Source of the DNA: Owenia fusiformis | Lineage: Eukaryota > Annelida > Polychaeta > Sabellida > Oweniidae | Direction: 5' to 3' | Length of the DNA stretch: 61,000 nt | Assembly: GCA_903813345.2 (NCBI GenBank) | Contig: CAIIXF020000613.1 | Location: 1 to 61,000 of the forward strand | Shown here: piece after piece, positions 1 to 12,280 of the stretch | How the letters are laid out: the number at the start of each line of letters is the position of its first letter | How positions within the stretch are numbered: position 1 is the stretch's first letter | Program-made: the position numbers and the translations under genes | Notes under the pieces: generated by a model | What the model saw: only the letters and a program-made list of their open reading frames with translations | The model's database searches: none | What the model was told of the DNA's origin: nothing

Positions 1-1000
1 AAAAGAAAATTTAACTTTAAGTATTCATCAGTATTCTTGTTGGTTCAGGTAACAAAATGCAAGACATATGGAAAAAAGTGGCATAGACACTAGACAGTCG
101 TTGTCTGTCATCTTATGAAAGATTACTTATGAAAGATTACATTCCATGCCCTTTCACATGACCACTATTTAACACTGAGACTGGCCTTTGTGTCCATGTC
201 GCACACCTCTTTGAATCATCTGGAGTTCTGGCGGAGGGCAGCAACCTCATTGGTGACTCTTTGTTGCAATGTCTAAAACTTGGCCCAGAGCAGATTTTGG
301 CACATTGTGCAAAAGGAATGATTATTCAGTGGTCCATGGTTTTATATGAATAACTGACATACCATTGGAAAGAGGAGACATGTGGCTTCCTGGTAAACTA
401 AATCAAATTGATGTTATCATCACTGGTTTTGTGATTTTACAATGTTTTTGTTTGTTGCGTTTTTTATGGGACACACTGTATATGAGCCTATTTTATTCTA
501 GACAAACACATTTGGATCAACTAAACATGCTACACTTCAAGAAAGTACAAATGGCATTCCTTTGACCTTTATTTATTACAGTCCGAGAAGATCTTTCTTG
601 ACGAAATACCCTCATTATGAAACACCGTGTACGTCTTCTTATAAGTATAAGTATACGTTATAAGTTGTATTTTACGTATGTGCGAAATCTCTCTAATTAT
701 GTACAACTCTCACTGTTCTTCAGCTAGTTACATTGACGTTATGTCATAGTAAAAATAAGGAACTACTCTCAAATTCGAGCTCGGCACGATTTTTTTCGAT
801 TTAACTATTTACTTGAATGTACACGTATAAGTCAATTTGCAGGATATTGTTTGGGTCTAAGTTTGGGAATATAGTCTTGTCAATCCCCTTTTCTTGAATC
901 AGTGAAATCGTATTTATCATATTGTGAAAAGGTCAACGAAATCTCCTTCTGAATCTGTTTCTGAAATGAATGATTGATTTTAAAGTTGACCTTGTTTTAG
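1..1000. other. intron or 5' flank of the 5'-nucleotidase gene
   Basis: No exon of the neighbouring 5'-nucleotidase is recognisable here. The first exon seen opens at 1001 directly after a polypyrimidine-AG acceptor, so at least the segment just upstream is intron. A 64-codon frame without an ATG is open on the plus strand at 162-353; its residues look protein-like but match no family I know. The rest is AT-rich and has stops in all frames. Confidence 0.5.
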
Positions 1001-2865
1001 GTGGGGTGAATGTAACGTTGGTAACTTTTATGCCGATGCCTTGGTGGACAAGAATATTTATCCACCGACCGATACATCCTGGAACAATGTATCTCTTGCT
1101 GTATTGAATTCCGGAGGTATCAGATCTTCAACATTCTATCCTGGAGGTAAATCACAATTTTATATTGAAGAGACTGTATTTAATATCTGCGCATTCTTTA
1201 AAAGAGAATACTCCAATCCGAGGCTCGAGAATGTATAAGGTCGTACATTTATGATGAATTTAATATTTGGTATTGATTGCTCAACATACTAGTATACTAT
1301 ATGGACGGTTATTATAAGGTTACCAACCCTTTGGAGGGTGTATTCAACCATTCAATAACTATTCATATCACAACATCAGTACTATATTTACATCCTCCGA
1401 ACACAGGCCTTCAGAACTCGTAACTCGTTCTACCAGAAAGAGTGAGGGGACGTCGTGGATGATATCTGGAGCCCTGCGTTCGCATAATCTATATTTAGTA
1501 CTATTCCAAAATGTGTTTCCTCGCAGATGTAACCATGGAAACAGTACTTACTTTTTACCGTATCAAAACATGGCAGAAATGGTGGAACTAACTGGCCAGA
1601 CAATATGGGATATGTTTGAGCATTCTGCATCGCGGTACGATCTTAACCCTACTGGGGGTGGCATGGGGATGTTTCTTCAAGTCTCAGGTACTGATAACCA
1701 TATTTTACTATATACGTTGTAAGTTGTTATAATCGCTCACATCTATAGTATATTTGCACACGATCACCTTTTGATTTTACATATTTTTGAAACTCGAAAG
1801 CAAATATGCAACATTATTAGGACAAGAGTTCAGAAATACAGTTTTAAAAATATTGTTATTTAGATATTGATGATTTTAGGAATCGAAATAGTGTACGACG
1901 TTGGGAAACCAGTCGGTAAAAGAGTTGTGAGCATAAAGGTCACGTGTGCAGATTGTTTGGTACCTGCGCTTGAGAAACTAGACCTGACTAAGCATTACAA
2001 AGTAATAATGCCAGACTACGTTGCTAATGGGGGAGATGGTTATTCCATGGTCCGTGATAATAAAATACAGCATTTTTCGATAGGTAGGTGGTAAACAAAA
2101 CTGAATAAGATTCAGCCTAATTACAATTTTAAACCTTATATGATCCTCTTTTCACATAAACACATAACGCCGGTGTGAATGGGTTGGTGGTCCTATCAAA
2201 TGTTGGTCCTACTCTCTATTGATTTATATGGTGACCTAATTACAATTATTTTCCTTATTATTTATACACAGTAAGGGCCAGTATGGGCCGTAAGGAAATG
2301 GGACCATAATCCTCAGGGACCATAATTTCTTTTGCACCGGTATATACAACTTGCTGCTAAACGGGTTCCAGTTCCATGAAGTTGAAGTTTAACTTTGAGT
2401 ATAAAAGTATGACATTTCTGTGGCGTGATTTAAAAGATAAGCGCTAGAACACTTACAAGTCTAAAAAACATATTCCAAAGGACTTGAGAATAACTTAAAT
2501 GAAAATTACAATACAGAATTGGCGTGAACTCGTTTTAATGCAAGTATGTCCAAAATGCTTTTCAAAAAGTTCTTTTACACAAATTAATGGTACTTCTATA
2601 AAATTCAATATGTATGGACAGCAGTGTATGAGTTTCGTATATATATATCATTCCAGGGGACATTGACAGCGATGTGCTTGAAAGATACGTCAGAAAAATG
2701 TCACCTATCACCGCTGGGGTACAATCACGTATTACTATAACCAACTCAACTGCTGATGCAAATCCACCCCCTCCATGCCCACCTTCGACTGTTTTAATCT
2801 CAGGACATTTAGTAATACTTTGGTTTTTGTTAGGATATGCTTTTATATGTGTATTTCAATGTTGA
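1001..2865 (+). CDS. NT5E-like: 5'-nucleotidase (CD73 type), last four exons, with a frameshift in exon 2
   Basis: The family hydrolyses extracellular nucleoside monophosphates (AMP to adenosine) and is held on the cell surface by a GPI anchor. Four exons are visible: 1001-1146, 1527-1687, 1880-2083 and 2657-2865, with GT-AG borders and phase-1 introns between them. They encode the C-terminal substrate-binding domain. Landmarks in order are WGECNVGN, LNSGGIRS, LPYQN, MVELTGQ, FEHS, FLQVSG, a VYD strand and ANGGDG. The last exon ends in a hydrophobic tail of about 20 residues before TGA at 2863-2865, as expected for a GPI signal. The N-terminal metallophosphatase half must lie upstream of the window. 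Exon 2 is 161 nt where a phase-1/phase-1 exon needs 162. The reading frame changes at the T run 1552-1556, so this copy is either a pseudogene or carries a sequence error. The family assignment is firm; functionality is not. Confidence 0.88.
2170..2340. mobile_element. 171 bp MITE with CCGGTG ends, copy 1
   Basis: A short element lies between CCGGTGTG and GCACCGG in the intron between exons 3 and 4 of the 5'-nucleotidase. The same sequence recurs in opposite orientation at 11818-11988, including the GGGACCATAAT blocks and the segment reading TTGATTTATATGGTGACC. It has terminal inverted repeats and no coding capacity. The target-site duplication is not clear. Confidence 0.75.
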
Positions 2866-3953
2866 TATTTAATATGAGGAATGTCTAAGGAGTGCATTCA
2901 ACAGTTCAAATATACAAAATGTATCAACTTTTAATGTATGCTTTCTGGAGAGAACATGTATTATCTATGTGCTCGATTTTCTATGTTGATGTGACAGTTA
3001 GAAATATGGTCATTAAACAAATCTACCAAATGTTTCAATGTGTTTAATTACTATGCATCCATCGTGGTAAGCCACACCCTCTCCATCTATATCCTTCTGC
3101 AACAGAGAGAGAGAGAGATGCTATGAGTATCAGAATGTTCTGCTATCTTGTCAATTATTAGGTACAACCGAGTCTTATTGATGTGCTAGATGCTGAAACA
3201 TAATAATGCTTTCTAAGAGATAGGAGAAATTTAAATAGATGAATTTTACTTCTAAAATTAATATGTTTTACCAGCATGCCTATCCAAATATTCTGACAGG
3301 GTTTTATCATAATTCAAATACTGTTAGTCAAGTTGACCAGATATCTATATTATAGATAAAGACGCAATTTTATCAGGAAAATGTTTCACAATTCACTTCA
3401 CTTTCACAAGTATTTATTTTTATTTAATTCTTTTATTTATTTATTTGGAAAACGCTTTTAGAGCAGCGGCACTCAATCCAATCCAATACACAATCCAATA
3501 CATCACATATAAAATATAAATGGGATAAAACATATCATGCAAAAGGCCACTAAAACATGCATACGACTATAGTGTGCACTGTACATGTATTTTCTTTAAA
3601 AACAACTTGACATATTTGTCAAACTTCACGTAATTATCATGTCCCCGCAAAATTATGTCACTCGACTCTGAGTCTCTTATACGTCGACGCCAAAGGGACA
3701 TTTATTTAATGTGCAATACTTTAGTATGTATAATGTAAACAGTTCAGGATTATGATAAGTATTTAATTAATAATCAACTTTCTTGCTAACACCACGGTGA
3801 ACATTAGCTAGTTACAATTAAAAATGTGACATTTCTATTATTGAAAATATGTAGATTTTTGGATTTTTTGAATTTGTATTGCATTGAATCCGAGTCATTA
3901 CAAATCACATTAATAAATGCATTGCCCCTAATGAATACCTCTCATCTTTTTGA
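2866..3953. other. 3' flank and spacer
   Basis: This is the 3' flank of the 5'-nucleotidase. A possible poly(A) signal ATTAAA lies at 3012-3017. A short GA microsatellite sits near 3103-3119 and a TTTA-rich stretch near 3420-3450. No exon or known element is recognisable in the remainder. Confidence 0.4.
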
Positions 3954-4594
3954 TTGGCATATAAATGTCACGTACCGATTGACCTGATTTACGTGATGGA
4001 TCGAAGTATTAGCATAACGCCACCAAACATAAAGAAAATGAAAAACTTTTACAAAGTCATGTCATTTTCTGTTGGCAACCTATCACCTGGGGCTAACCCC
4101 AAGGCTTTAGTCGCTATGTTGAGCTACACTAGTGCGGTCTACTTGCATTTCACAGGTTCGAATTGTTCGGAAACAGCATGTGTCCTGAAAATGATTGATG
4201 AAATTCCCGAGACTGATGAATACTCTACTGTTACGAACCTTGCCCTTCAAGAGGTAGAAAAAATCGTGACTCTGTATTACGAAGGATGGTAAATATGGAA
4301 TCCGACCTGTGGTGGTTTTGTCAACCGACGGTAATACTTGGCCAGCCGGTGCCAAGGACATCGTATCTCAAAGAGATACTGTACATCCAATTGCTGCTGC
4401 TAGTAGGATACGCGCTTGGGGTATTGATACAGTCGTGGTAGCTGCACCCAACTGCAACCCGGGATTGGAGAAATTGAGGGGCATTGCAAGTGTTTGACCT
4501 ACAAAGTAATCTATCTTCCTTCGATGATCTAATCCCTATTACCTCAAAAGTTGTAAAATCCGTTTATGACGAGTATAAACCTAACACAGAAACG
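3954..4594 (+). pseudogene. von Willebrand factor A domain, broken by two frameshifts
   Basis: Three successive frames together spell most of a VWA domain, the metal-dependent adhesion fold of extracellular matrix proteins and integrins. Frame 1 (3954-4292) begins at a CHVPIDLIYVMD strand and carries the DRSIS form of the DxSxS metal site. Frame 2 (about 4291-4494) carries VVVLSTDG, with the usual second metal-site Asp, and a strand VVVAAP. Frame 3 (4493-4594) carries the last helices, starting FDLQS, and ends at a plausible GT donor (4595). Frame changes fall near 4286-4292 and 4492. No AG acceptor lies between the in-frame TGA at 3951 and the domain start. With two shifts and no acceptor I read this as a decayed exon; error in the sequence is the alternative. 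Confidence 0.75.
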
Positions 4595-5299
4595 GTATAG
4601 TTGGCATTCTTGCAGCGACAGATATTTCGATTTTAACATAGAATTGTTTGTAATCTAACCATCATGAATTAAAATAAATCGCATGATTTTAGAAGATCCG
4701 ATAAAAATGTTTATCAGCCGCATTCCGTATGATGAAAAATGTCGATGTTAAATATCAACTCGTCGATGAAATTATATCACTCAAAATGATATGATATTCT
4801 GTATTTGATATACTTTTAGTTGACGAAAACCAGAAGAACTCACAAAGACATTGTCAGTTTGTATCATCACGGTTATTTCAGGCTGGTGAATATGTAATTA
4901 AATTTTGAAAACACTCTGATCAATATATCATCAAATGTTGAGCACAACATGGCTATATTTTACTTTTTATCAAAGAACAAAGATTAATAAGTCAACATCT
5001 AGAAAGAAACATTACTAAGTTCGTCTAGCAAGACAGCTCGGGTCATATATAATACATTTAATCTCAAAATATAATATTTCACCACTTTATCTGGTGACAT
5101 AATATTAATAAAAATGTGTGTGTATAATGAGATGTATTCTATAATAAGTCGGAATTATACAATACAAAATTCATTTAAAAAATGGAAAAACACAAAGAGT
5201 TATATTTTGTGAAGTTTGAAATTGAAGCTTATAATTTTTAAAATGCCTGCCGGAAAATGCTTAATTTCAGCCCCCTCTACGTGTTACCAACTTTGCCCG
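4595..5299. other. AT-rich spacer
   Basis: No gene, element boundary or repeat family is recognisable here. Confidence 0.4.
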
Positions 5300-8170
5300 A
5301 AACGGTGAACACAATTAACACGCCTACCCATCAGCGTCAAAAAATAGCGGAGTGACGCAAATATTCTAGATGCGAGTAGAAATAATCTCGATTTACGTCA
5401 TTAAAAAATCAAAATTCAGTCAAGCTGATGTCATATTTGGAATCTACATGTAAAATTACATCCAGAAATGTGGTTTTGAAAAGAATTTATCAACTTTGAA
5501 AATTTAATTTTCTTTGAAAATGTGACTTCTAGGTCGGGGAGATTTTGTAATACCCTGACATGTTATTTCCTCCGAATCAGCCACCTGGTGGCGAAACTAG
5601 TAAATACCTACTCGCATCTGAGTAATTGACTGCTTTGAAGCAAAAACTATGACTAGGGTTTTAAAAAAATTAATTTGATGAAAACAAATACGATTTCATG
5701 TGAAATAAAAACAGCATTCTCTTAGAAATGGTTTTAACTTTCTAACTGTTATAAAAGTTTTACGAGCACTCTTCGGATTTTTTTTGTGTGAATCGGCCCA
5801 CATAATCGACACAAGTGAAAAAGGTTGTTTTTTCACATTTCGTTTGATTTTTATTTTCCCTGCCGTCTGAGAGTATGGATTATTTTTATGAGAATATGTA
5901 TTTGTTAACTGCACATTTTAGAACGGGCGATAATTCAGCTTATAATCATTCATTGTGTATATTTAGAAAAGATCAGATTTGTACGGTGACGCATCAGCTG
6001 TACTCTGACGATTCATTATAATTTGTGAGAAGTAATATAAAGAACAGTATTTACTTAAAGATTCTCGCAATCTTTATCCAATCAGCGTTTGCGAGTGTGT
6101 CGGCTCACGTATAAAAGGCGAATCCAACTCAAATCCATGCAGGGGTGTATGAGGTACTCGAATAGGAAAGAGCTCGTGAAATCTGAATTTATATGCACAT
6201 GGTCAATGTTTACACATGTTTGAAGTTATTGAAGAAAATGTGATATGACTGTGGTTCCGGATTTGAAGTCATTGCTGGAAAATATGATTTTAATACGTGA
6301 AATTAAATCTATAAATACAGCACTAAAAATAACAGTACACGTGAACTACATGTATGACTGTGTCCAGAAATGTTTGAAACCCTTACGGAAAATTCTGTCT
6401 GCATTTTGTCACCATTGCTCTTTCTTCCCGCATTCTAGTGCTGTTTGAATGAATATATTAATTAATATATTTCTAACTAAAATATATCACTTTTTTATAA
6501 ACCACAAACATTTAGATCATAAAAAATTACTCAATACTTGAGTGAGCACGATATGCAAGGGTTACTAAGTTGACACAGTAAATGACCACTGATATTGTGT
6601 TAGTCCATGCACACAGCGTATTCTGCTAATATACATTTGCTAACACCCCCACTTTCATAGTGAAGTGACTAATTGGTTTATGTTTACGTTTTAATGTGTT
6701 TTGGGTTCCTTGTTACAGCAAGGGGGGCCAGTAAAGTAGACTAACATGTTTGCATGGCAAATTTAGATCGAATATGTGAGACACTTTAAAATGGCATAAG
6801 TTTTGGTTTGGAAGTTCAATTATTGATCCAATCAAATATCCCTCGCATAAATGTTGTCAAACTGATCAGTATCAAGCAAAAGTTACTGCAGTCACCTTTG
6901 CCTTTAAGATGGCGGACAGGAAGTGTCGATTTCGATATTTTTAGTTTTCCTCTAATTAAACTTCTTCATAGTTGGTGTTATGCTTTGATGAACTAAATGA
7001 GACTAGGCTCATATGAAATGTAAGTTCTGGAGTATGATCATTTGTTCATATATAGTGCATGAGCCACAGTTCAATGATATCTTCCACCGCTTAATGGAAG
7101 GGTACTGGAAATGTATGATACGGTAAGGATCATGAAATTTAGAGTGTATTTGTTGCTATGTTATCGATGTTTTTAAACAAGTGATGTCACAAGTAAATCT
7201 CATCTTGCATGTGTGACTTTTTAGGATGAAAGATGCAATATCTTGCATGGGGTAAAGATGGCTGTAGGCTATCTTTGTCAGTCTTATGAGAAAAGCCTGG
7301 TTTAGTTTAAATGATCTCAAAGCATTACGTCAACTTTCAAATAGTTAATTCCAAAAAAAACAAAAATATCGAAATTAATACTTACTGTCCGCCATCTTAA
7401 ATGCGAAGGTGACGGCCGTAACCTTCGCTTGATATTTACCAGTGATAATGTACATGTAGATCTAACACTTCTTTACCTCGTGTTCGAACAGTAAGCTTAC
7501 AGTTGAATGTTTTTCAGTATTTAATCCTTGTTATCAGAAATGAATGGAAACATAAGAATTGATCTTTTTCAATGTTGAATGGGATACAACATTTGAGTTT
7601 TCAAACAAAAACTTATGGAATCTTAAGTTAGCCTAATACCGAGCTCATATATTACACCTCATAAATTCTAAGGAATCGTCACCGTACAGCAGATGCGTCA
7701 CCGTACAAATCTGATCTTTTTTAAATATGTCTTAGTATACAGTGAATGATTATTTGCCGAATCCTCATATGTTCTAAAATGCATAGATAACAAATACATA
7801 TTCTCATAAAAATGATCCATACTCTAAGGCGGCAGGGAAAATAATAACCAAACGAAAAATTGAGAAAACAACATTATTCTCTCGTGTCGATTATGTGGGC
7901 CGATCCAGTCAGAAAAAATCCGAGCAGTGCTCGAAAAACTTTTATCATAATTAGAAAGTTAAAACCATTTCTAAGAGAATGCTGTTTTTATTACACCCAC
8001 AATCGTATTTATTTTCATCTAATTAATTTTTTTAAAACCCTCATTATAGTTTTTGCTTCAACTCGGTTAGTTTTCATCATCGTACAGAAAACTGTACTAC
8101 TGTATTTTTTGACGCTGTACGGTGACGCTTGCTGACGCGATGGTTAGGCGTGATTAAGATGAGTGAAATC
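5300..8170. mobile_element. about 2.9 kb foldback element
   Basis: The two ends are inverted copies of each other. About 5640-6010 reads backwards as about 7680-8065, including the stretches that give near-identical short open frames on opposite strands at 5696-5914 and 7860-8135. The outermost similarity lies near 5310-5345 and 8103-8150 (TTTTTTGACGCTG and GGCGTG blocks). A second inverted pair lies inside, around 6880-6960 and 7330-7430 (both contain CCGCCATCTTAAA or its complement). Related fragments occur at 40060-40340 and 45890-46060. No transposase is visible, so it is non-autonomous. End coordinates are approximate. Confidence 0.6.
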
Positions 8171-8534
8171 GATTTCGTGGAATTTTTGACAGTTGATTTC
8201 CCTCTAAAATGTTAATGACTGGAATTGTGAGAAATGATCTATCACTTCAATTAACTTTTGGCCAGATTTTCAATTCATCTGTGAAAATACCACTGAGTTA
8301 GTAAGAATAGAAAATAATGAGTTTGATTCAACAAAGGATTTAAGCCCAAGACTCAATGCATTGTTTGCTGGATCATACACTCCCCTCCATAAGTTTGGCA
8401 ACCTAAGCTCCCCCATTGAAATACGTGTTAAGCCTCTTTACGTTTGAATTTTTATTTACTTACCCTGCGATGAAATAACTTATAATAATATTGATGGAAA
8501 CGTAACTTGACTTTATTTCCAAAACCTCCAAAGG

Positions 8535-9225
8535 AGTGGTATCGATATGGAGAACTTTTTGAACACACGTTTCTCTTAAACCAATCATAAATAAAATCTA
8601 AAAACTTAACACATCATCATTTAGTAGTCATCTTTTGATGGTAACAATATAATTTGAAAAATATATATTGTTTTAGAAAACACATCAAACACTTGTTTTG
8701 TTCTTGGTATCATGTTTCCAGAGTGAAATGAAACATCTTTCCGAACCTCATTGGAACAAATCGACATAAACACTACATAATATATTACTACATACAATAT
8801 TGTTATTGTACACAGGAAATTTTGGTTGATTTTAAAAAAGTATCTTGTTAATGAAATGAAAGGTTAATCTTGATTTTTATCTATTTTGGGAGGATTTTTT
8901 TTTAAATCAACCAAAAATTCCTTTGTATAACTATAATATTGAGAGGTCTAAAAACATGTTGTATATGTTATTTTGTTCCAACAAGGTTTGGAAAGACATT
9001 TTATTTCATTCTCAAGAATTGGTAGAAAGGAGCAAAAACAAAAAAGTTTACCAAAAAACAGTTATATAAAATATTTCTAAATAATTTTCGCATTAAATTG
9101 CTGTCAATCAGTCAACGGTACATAAAATACCGTGTTTTTTACAGAATGTTTTCAATGATTGGTATAAGAGAAAAACATTGTTGAATTCAGTTCTCCATAT
9201 CGATACCAATCCTTTGAGGAATTTT
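8535..9225. repeat. internal foldback of the CACTCCCC element
   Basis: An imperfect palindrome of about 690 bp is centred near 8885. The left arm has GGTATCGATATGGAGAAC and the right arm its complement near 9190-9212, and AAATCAACCAAAAATTCCT near 8914 mirrors the sequence near 8818. The same foldback recurs in copy 2 (30190-30910), and diverged fragments occur near 35880-36400 and 45220-45351. Confidence 0.65.
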
Positions 9226-9564
9226 TGAAAATCGTCATTCCCATGTAAACCAATGGGAAATGGTGAGTTCGGTGCAAACCAGAAATCAGGATATTTATTC
9301 AGTAAAAGATTCAGCAAATTTTTTTTATAGAAAATTGAATTGTCTTTCTTTTTGTACACTAAGTGTATACCCAGCAAACAGTGACGTCCATGTAACGTCA
9401 CTCATATGTGGTATATAAGTTCACTGGAGACGTTGTATATTTCCGTTATATAAACGTCAAAGCAACGTAAAATTGTGACATTCAGCAAAACGTCGGTGGA
9501 TGGTTAAAAAATGACGTTGTAGTAATGTGTTAGTAAAGTTCGAAATTTGTGCTGGTGTGAAAAA

Positions 9565-11420
9565 CGTAACAATGACGTTGAATTTTTACCAGTTTGGTTC
9601 ATTTGCAACGTAATATAAACGGTAAAATTTAACGTTGTCGTAACGTTTTTTAAATGTGTAAAATATTTGTAAGTGCAGGAAACATTACAAAGACGTTGCA
9701 GTTCTCACCAAATTGTTTCATTTGCTACGTAATATAAACGGTAAAATTTGACGTTGTCGTAACGTGTTTTAAATGTGAAAGATATTTGTAAGTGTAGAAA
9801 ACGTTACAAAGACGTTGTGTTCTCACCAAATTTGGTACATTTGCTACGTAATGTAAACGGTAAAATTTGACGTTGTCGTAACGTGTTTTAAACGTGAAAG
9901 ATATTTGTAAGTGTAGAGAACGTTACAAAGACGTTGCACTTCTCACCAAATTGTTTCATTTGCTACGTAATATAAACGGTAAAATTTGACGTTGTCGTAA
10001 CGTGTTTTAAATGTGAAAGATATTTGTAAGTGTAGAAAACGTTACAAAGACGTTGTTTTCTCACCAAATTTGGTACATTTGCTACGTAATGTAAACGGTA
10101 AAATTTGACGTTGTCGTAACGTGTTTTAAACGTGAAAGATATTTGTAAGTGTAAAAAACGTTACAAAGACGTTGCACTTCTCACCAAATTGTTTCATTTG
10201 CTACGTCATATAAACGGTAAAATTTAACGTTGTCGTAACGTTTTTTAAATGTGTAAAATATTTGTAAGTGCAGGAAACATTACAAAGACGTTGCAGTTCT
10301 CACCAAATTGTTTCATTTGCTACGTAATATAAACGGTAAAATTTGACGTTGTCGTAACGTGTTTTAAATGTGAAAGATATTTGTAAGTGTAGAAAACGTT
10401 ACAAAGACGTTGTGTTCTCACCAAATTTGGTACATTTGCTACGTAATGTAAACGGTAAAATTTGACGTTGTCGTAACGTGTTTTAAACGTGAAAGATATT
10501 TGTAAGTGTAGAAAACGTTACAAAGACGTTGCACTTCTCACCAAATTGTTTCATTTGCTACGTAATATAAACGGTAAAATTTGATGTTGTCGTAACGTGT
10601 TCTAAATGTGAAAGATATTTGTAAGTGTAAAAAACGTTACAAAGACGTTGTGTTCTCACCAAATTTGGTACATTTGCTACGTAATGTAAACGGTAAAATT
10701 TTACGTTGTCGTAACGTGTTTTAAATGTGAAAGAATTTGTAAGTGTAGAAAACGTTACAAAGACGTTGCACTTCTCACCAAATTGTTTCATTTGCTACGT
10801 AATATAAACGGTAAAATTTGATGTCGTCGTAACGTGTTCTAAATGTGAAAGATATTTGTAAGTGTAAAAAACGTTACAAAGACGTTGCGTTCTCACCAAA
10901 TTTGGTACATTTGCTACGTAATGTAAACAGTAAAATTTGACGTTGTCGTAACGTGTTTTAAATGTGAAAGATAATTTTAAGTCTAGGAAACGTTACAAAG
11001 TCCTTGTTTTCCCACCAAATTGGTTCATTTGCCACGTAGTGAAAATGGCTAATTGTAACGTTGTCAAAACATGGTTTGAATGTGAAAAATATTTGTAATT
11101 GTAACACACGTTACAAAGACGTCATTTTCTGACCAAAATGGTTCATTTTCAACGTAGTGCAAACGGTTAATTTCAACGTTGTCGAAACGTGTTTTCAATT
11201 GAAATGTAAAAAAATATTTGTAAGTGCAGGAAACGTTACAAAAAGACGCTATGTCCTCACGAAATTGGTTTATTTGCAACGTTGTCGAAACAGTTAATTT
11301 TGACGTTGACGAAACGGGGTTTAAACGTGAAAAATACATATACATGTATTTGAAAAAGAACGTGACAAAGACGTTGTGGTCTCAACAAATTCGTTTAATT
11401 TGTGACGTGAAGTAAATGTT
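9565..11420. repeat. 119 bp tandem array, about 15 copies, ACGT-rich
   Basis: The landmark CGTTACAAAGACGTTG recurs about every 119 bp from 9682 to 11234 (for example 9802, 9921, 10040, 10159). Two unit types alternate: one has TTGCACTTCTCACC, the other GTGTTCTCACCAAATTTGG. A block of five units starting near 9565 is repeated almost unchanged near 10160, since the variant with ACATTACAAAGACG appears at 9682 and 10278. Units from 10990 onward are diverged, as expected at an array edge. Open frames inside are artefacts of the repeat. Confidence 0.9.
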
Positions 11421-11817
11421 AAATATATAACGAATATACATGTATGCCTCGAGTTGTGGTAACTTTAAATACTGATCGGTGGAGGCACAGGCATATGTTG
11501 GCTCACACAGATGAACTTAACGTGGTAATTGAGAGTGAGAGTGGAAATATGATGTAAAGAAAACGTTTCTCCGACGTTGTAATTTTGCCATGGGTTATTG
11601 CTGACAAAAGTCTGACGTTCTGTCCCGGGGGGTTCATTCCAATATACCTCTTAATACCTATGTGCCGCGCCAAAGACCCCCTTTTTGAGCATTTTTCCAT
11701 GTCAATTTCCTCTCAAAATTGGAAGTCTCCATGTATTATTCCTCTCAGAGTTATAAAATTCCATATTTTCTTCCTCTGAACTTCATAGATGTCCATGTCG
11801 ACTTCCTCTGGAGCTTG
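11421..11817. other. spacer inside the 14 kb element
   Basis: No gene or repeat family is recognised. The segment contains a few isolated ACG-rich words like those of the adjacent array. Confidence 0.4.
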
Positions 11818-11988
11818 CTGGTGTAAAAGAAATTATGGTCCCCTGGGGATTATGGTCCCCTTTCTTAAAGGCCCTTACTGGCCCTGATTGTGGATACGAT
11901 AATAAGGGAGAGTTGTATTTAGGTCACCATATAAATCAATGGAAAGTAGGACCATAATTTGATAGGACCTCCTACCCTTTTACACCGG
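11818..11988. mobile_element. 171 bp MITE with CCGGTG ends, copy 2 (inverted)
   Basis: This is the same element as at 2170-2340 in opposite orientation, running from CTGGTGTAAAAGAAATTATGG to TTTTACACCGG. It has no coding capacity. Its presence inside the 14 kb element shows that the host element was already in place, or carried it as cargo. Confidence 0.75.
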
Positions 11989-11999
11989 GACTAAAGTTT

Positions 12000-12280
12000 G
12001 CGAATTATCGGTAAATTGACTAAAACTCCACTCTTCCGGCGATTTGTCAGACCTCGGGACAAAAATTTTAGTCCCTTTCAACAAGGGCGAGCGTTACAAA
12101 CGGAAAGTACATCGTTCGCAAATTTGATGTATTTCTCGTTCGGCTTTTTATCGTATTCTGTTCTATCAACCAATAGAAATAGAGGAATTCCCGCGTCGAA
12201 ATCAACATGGAGGACAGTTCCAAGTTCAAGAATATTGCTGCTTAAAAGCAACTTGGGAGCCGTACTGCCAGCTTTCGAAG
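12000..12280 (+). promoter_or_regulatory. possible CpG-rich promoter and first exon
   Basis: About 16 CpG dinucleotides crowd into some 280 bp, well above the local background. A CCAAT word lies in ATCAACCAATAG near 12167-12175, followed by an ATG at 12207 in the context AACATGGAGG and a consensus donor GAAG|GTAAGA at 12280/12281. The ATG frame gives only 12 codons before TAA at 12243. A second frame stays open from there to the donor. It could be the start of a non-coding or damaged transcript; no protein family is recognised. Confidence 0.35.

Noticed and set aside
3440-3560. Possible SINE with TTTATTTATTTA tail
   Set aside because: No A or B box, no defined ends and no second copy in the window.
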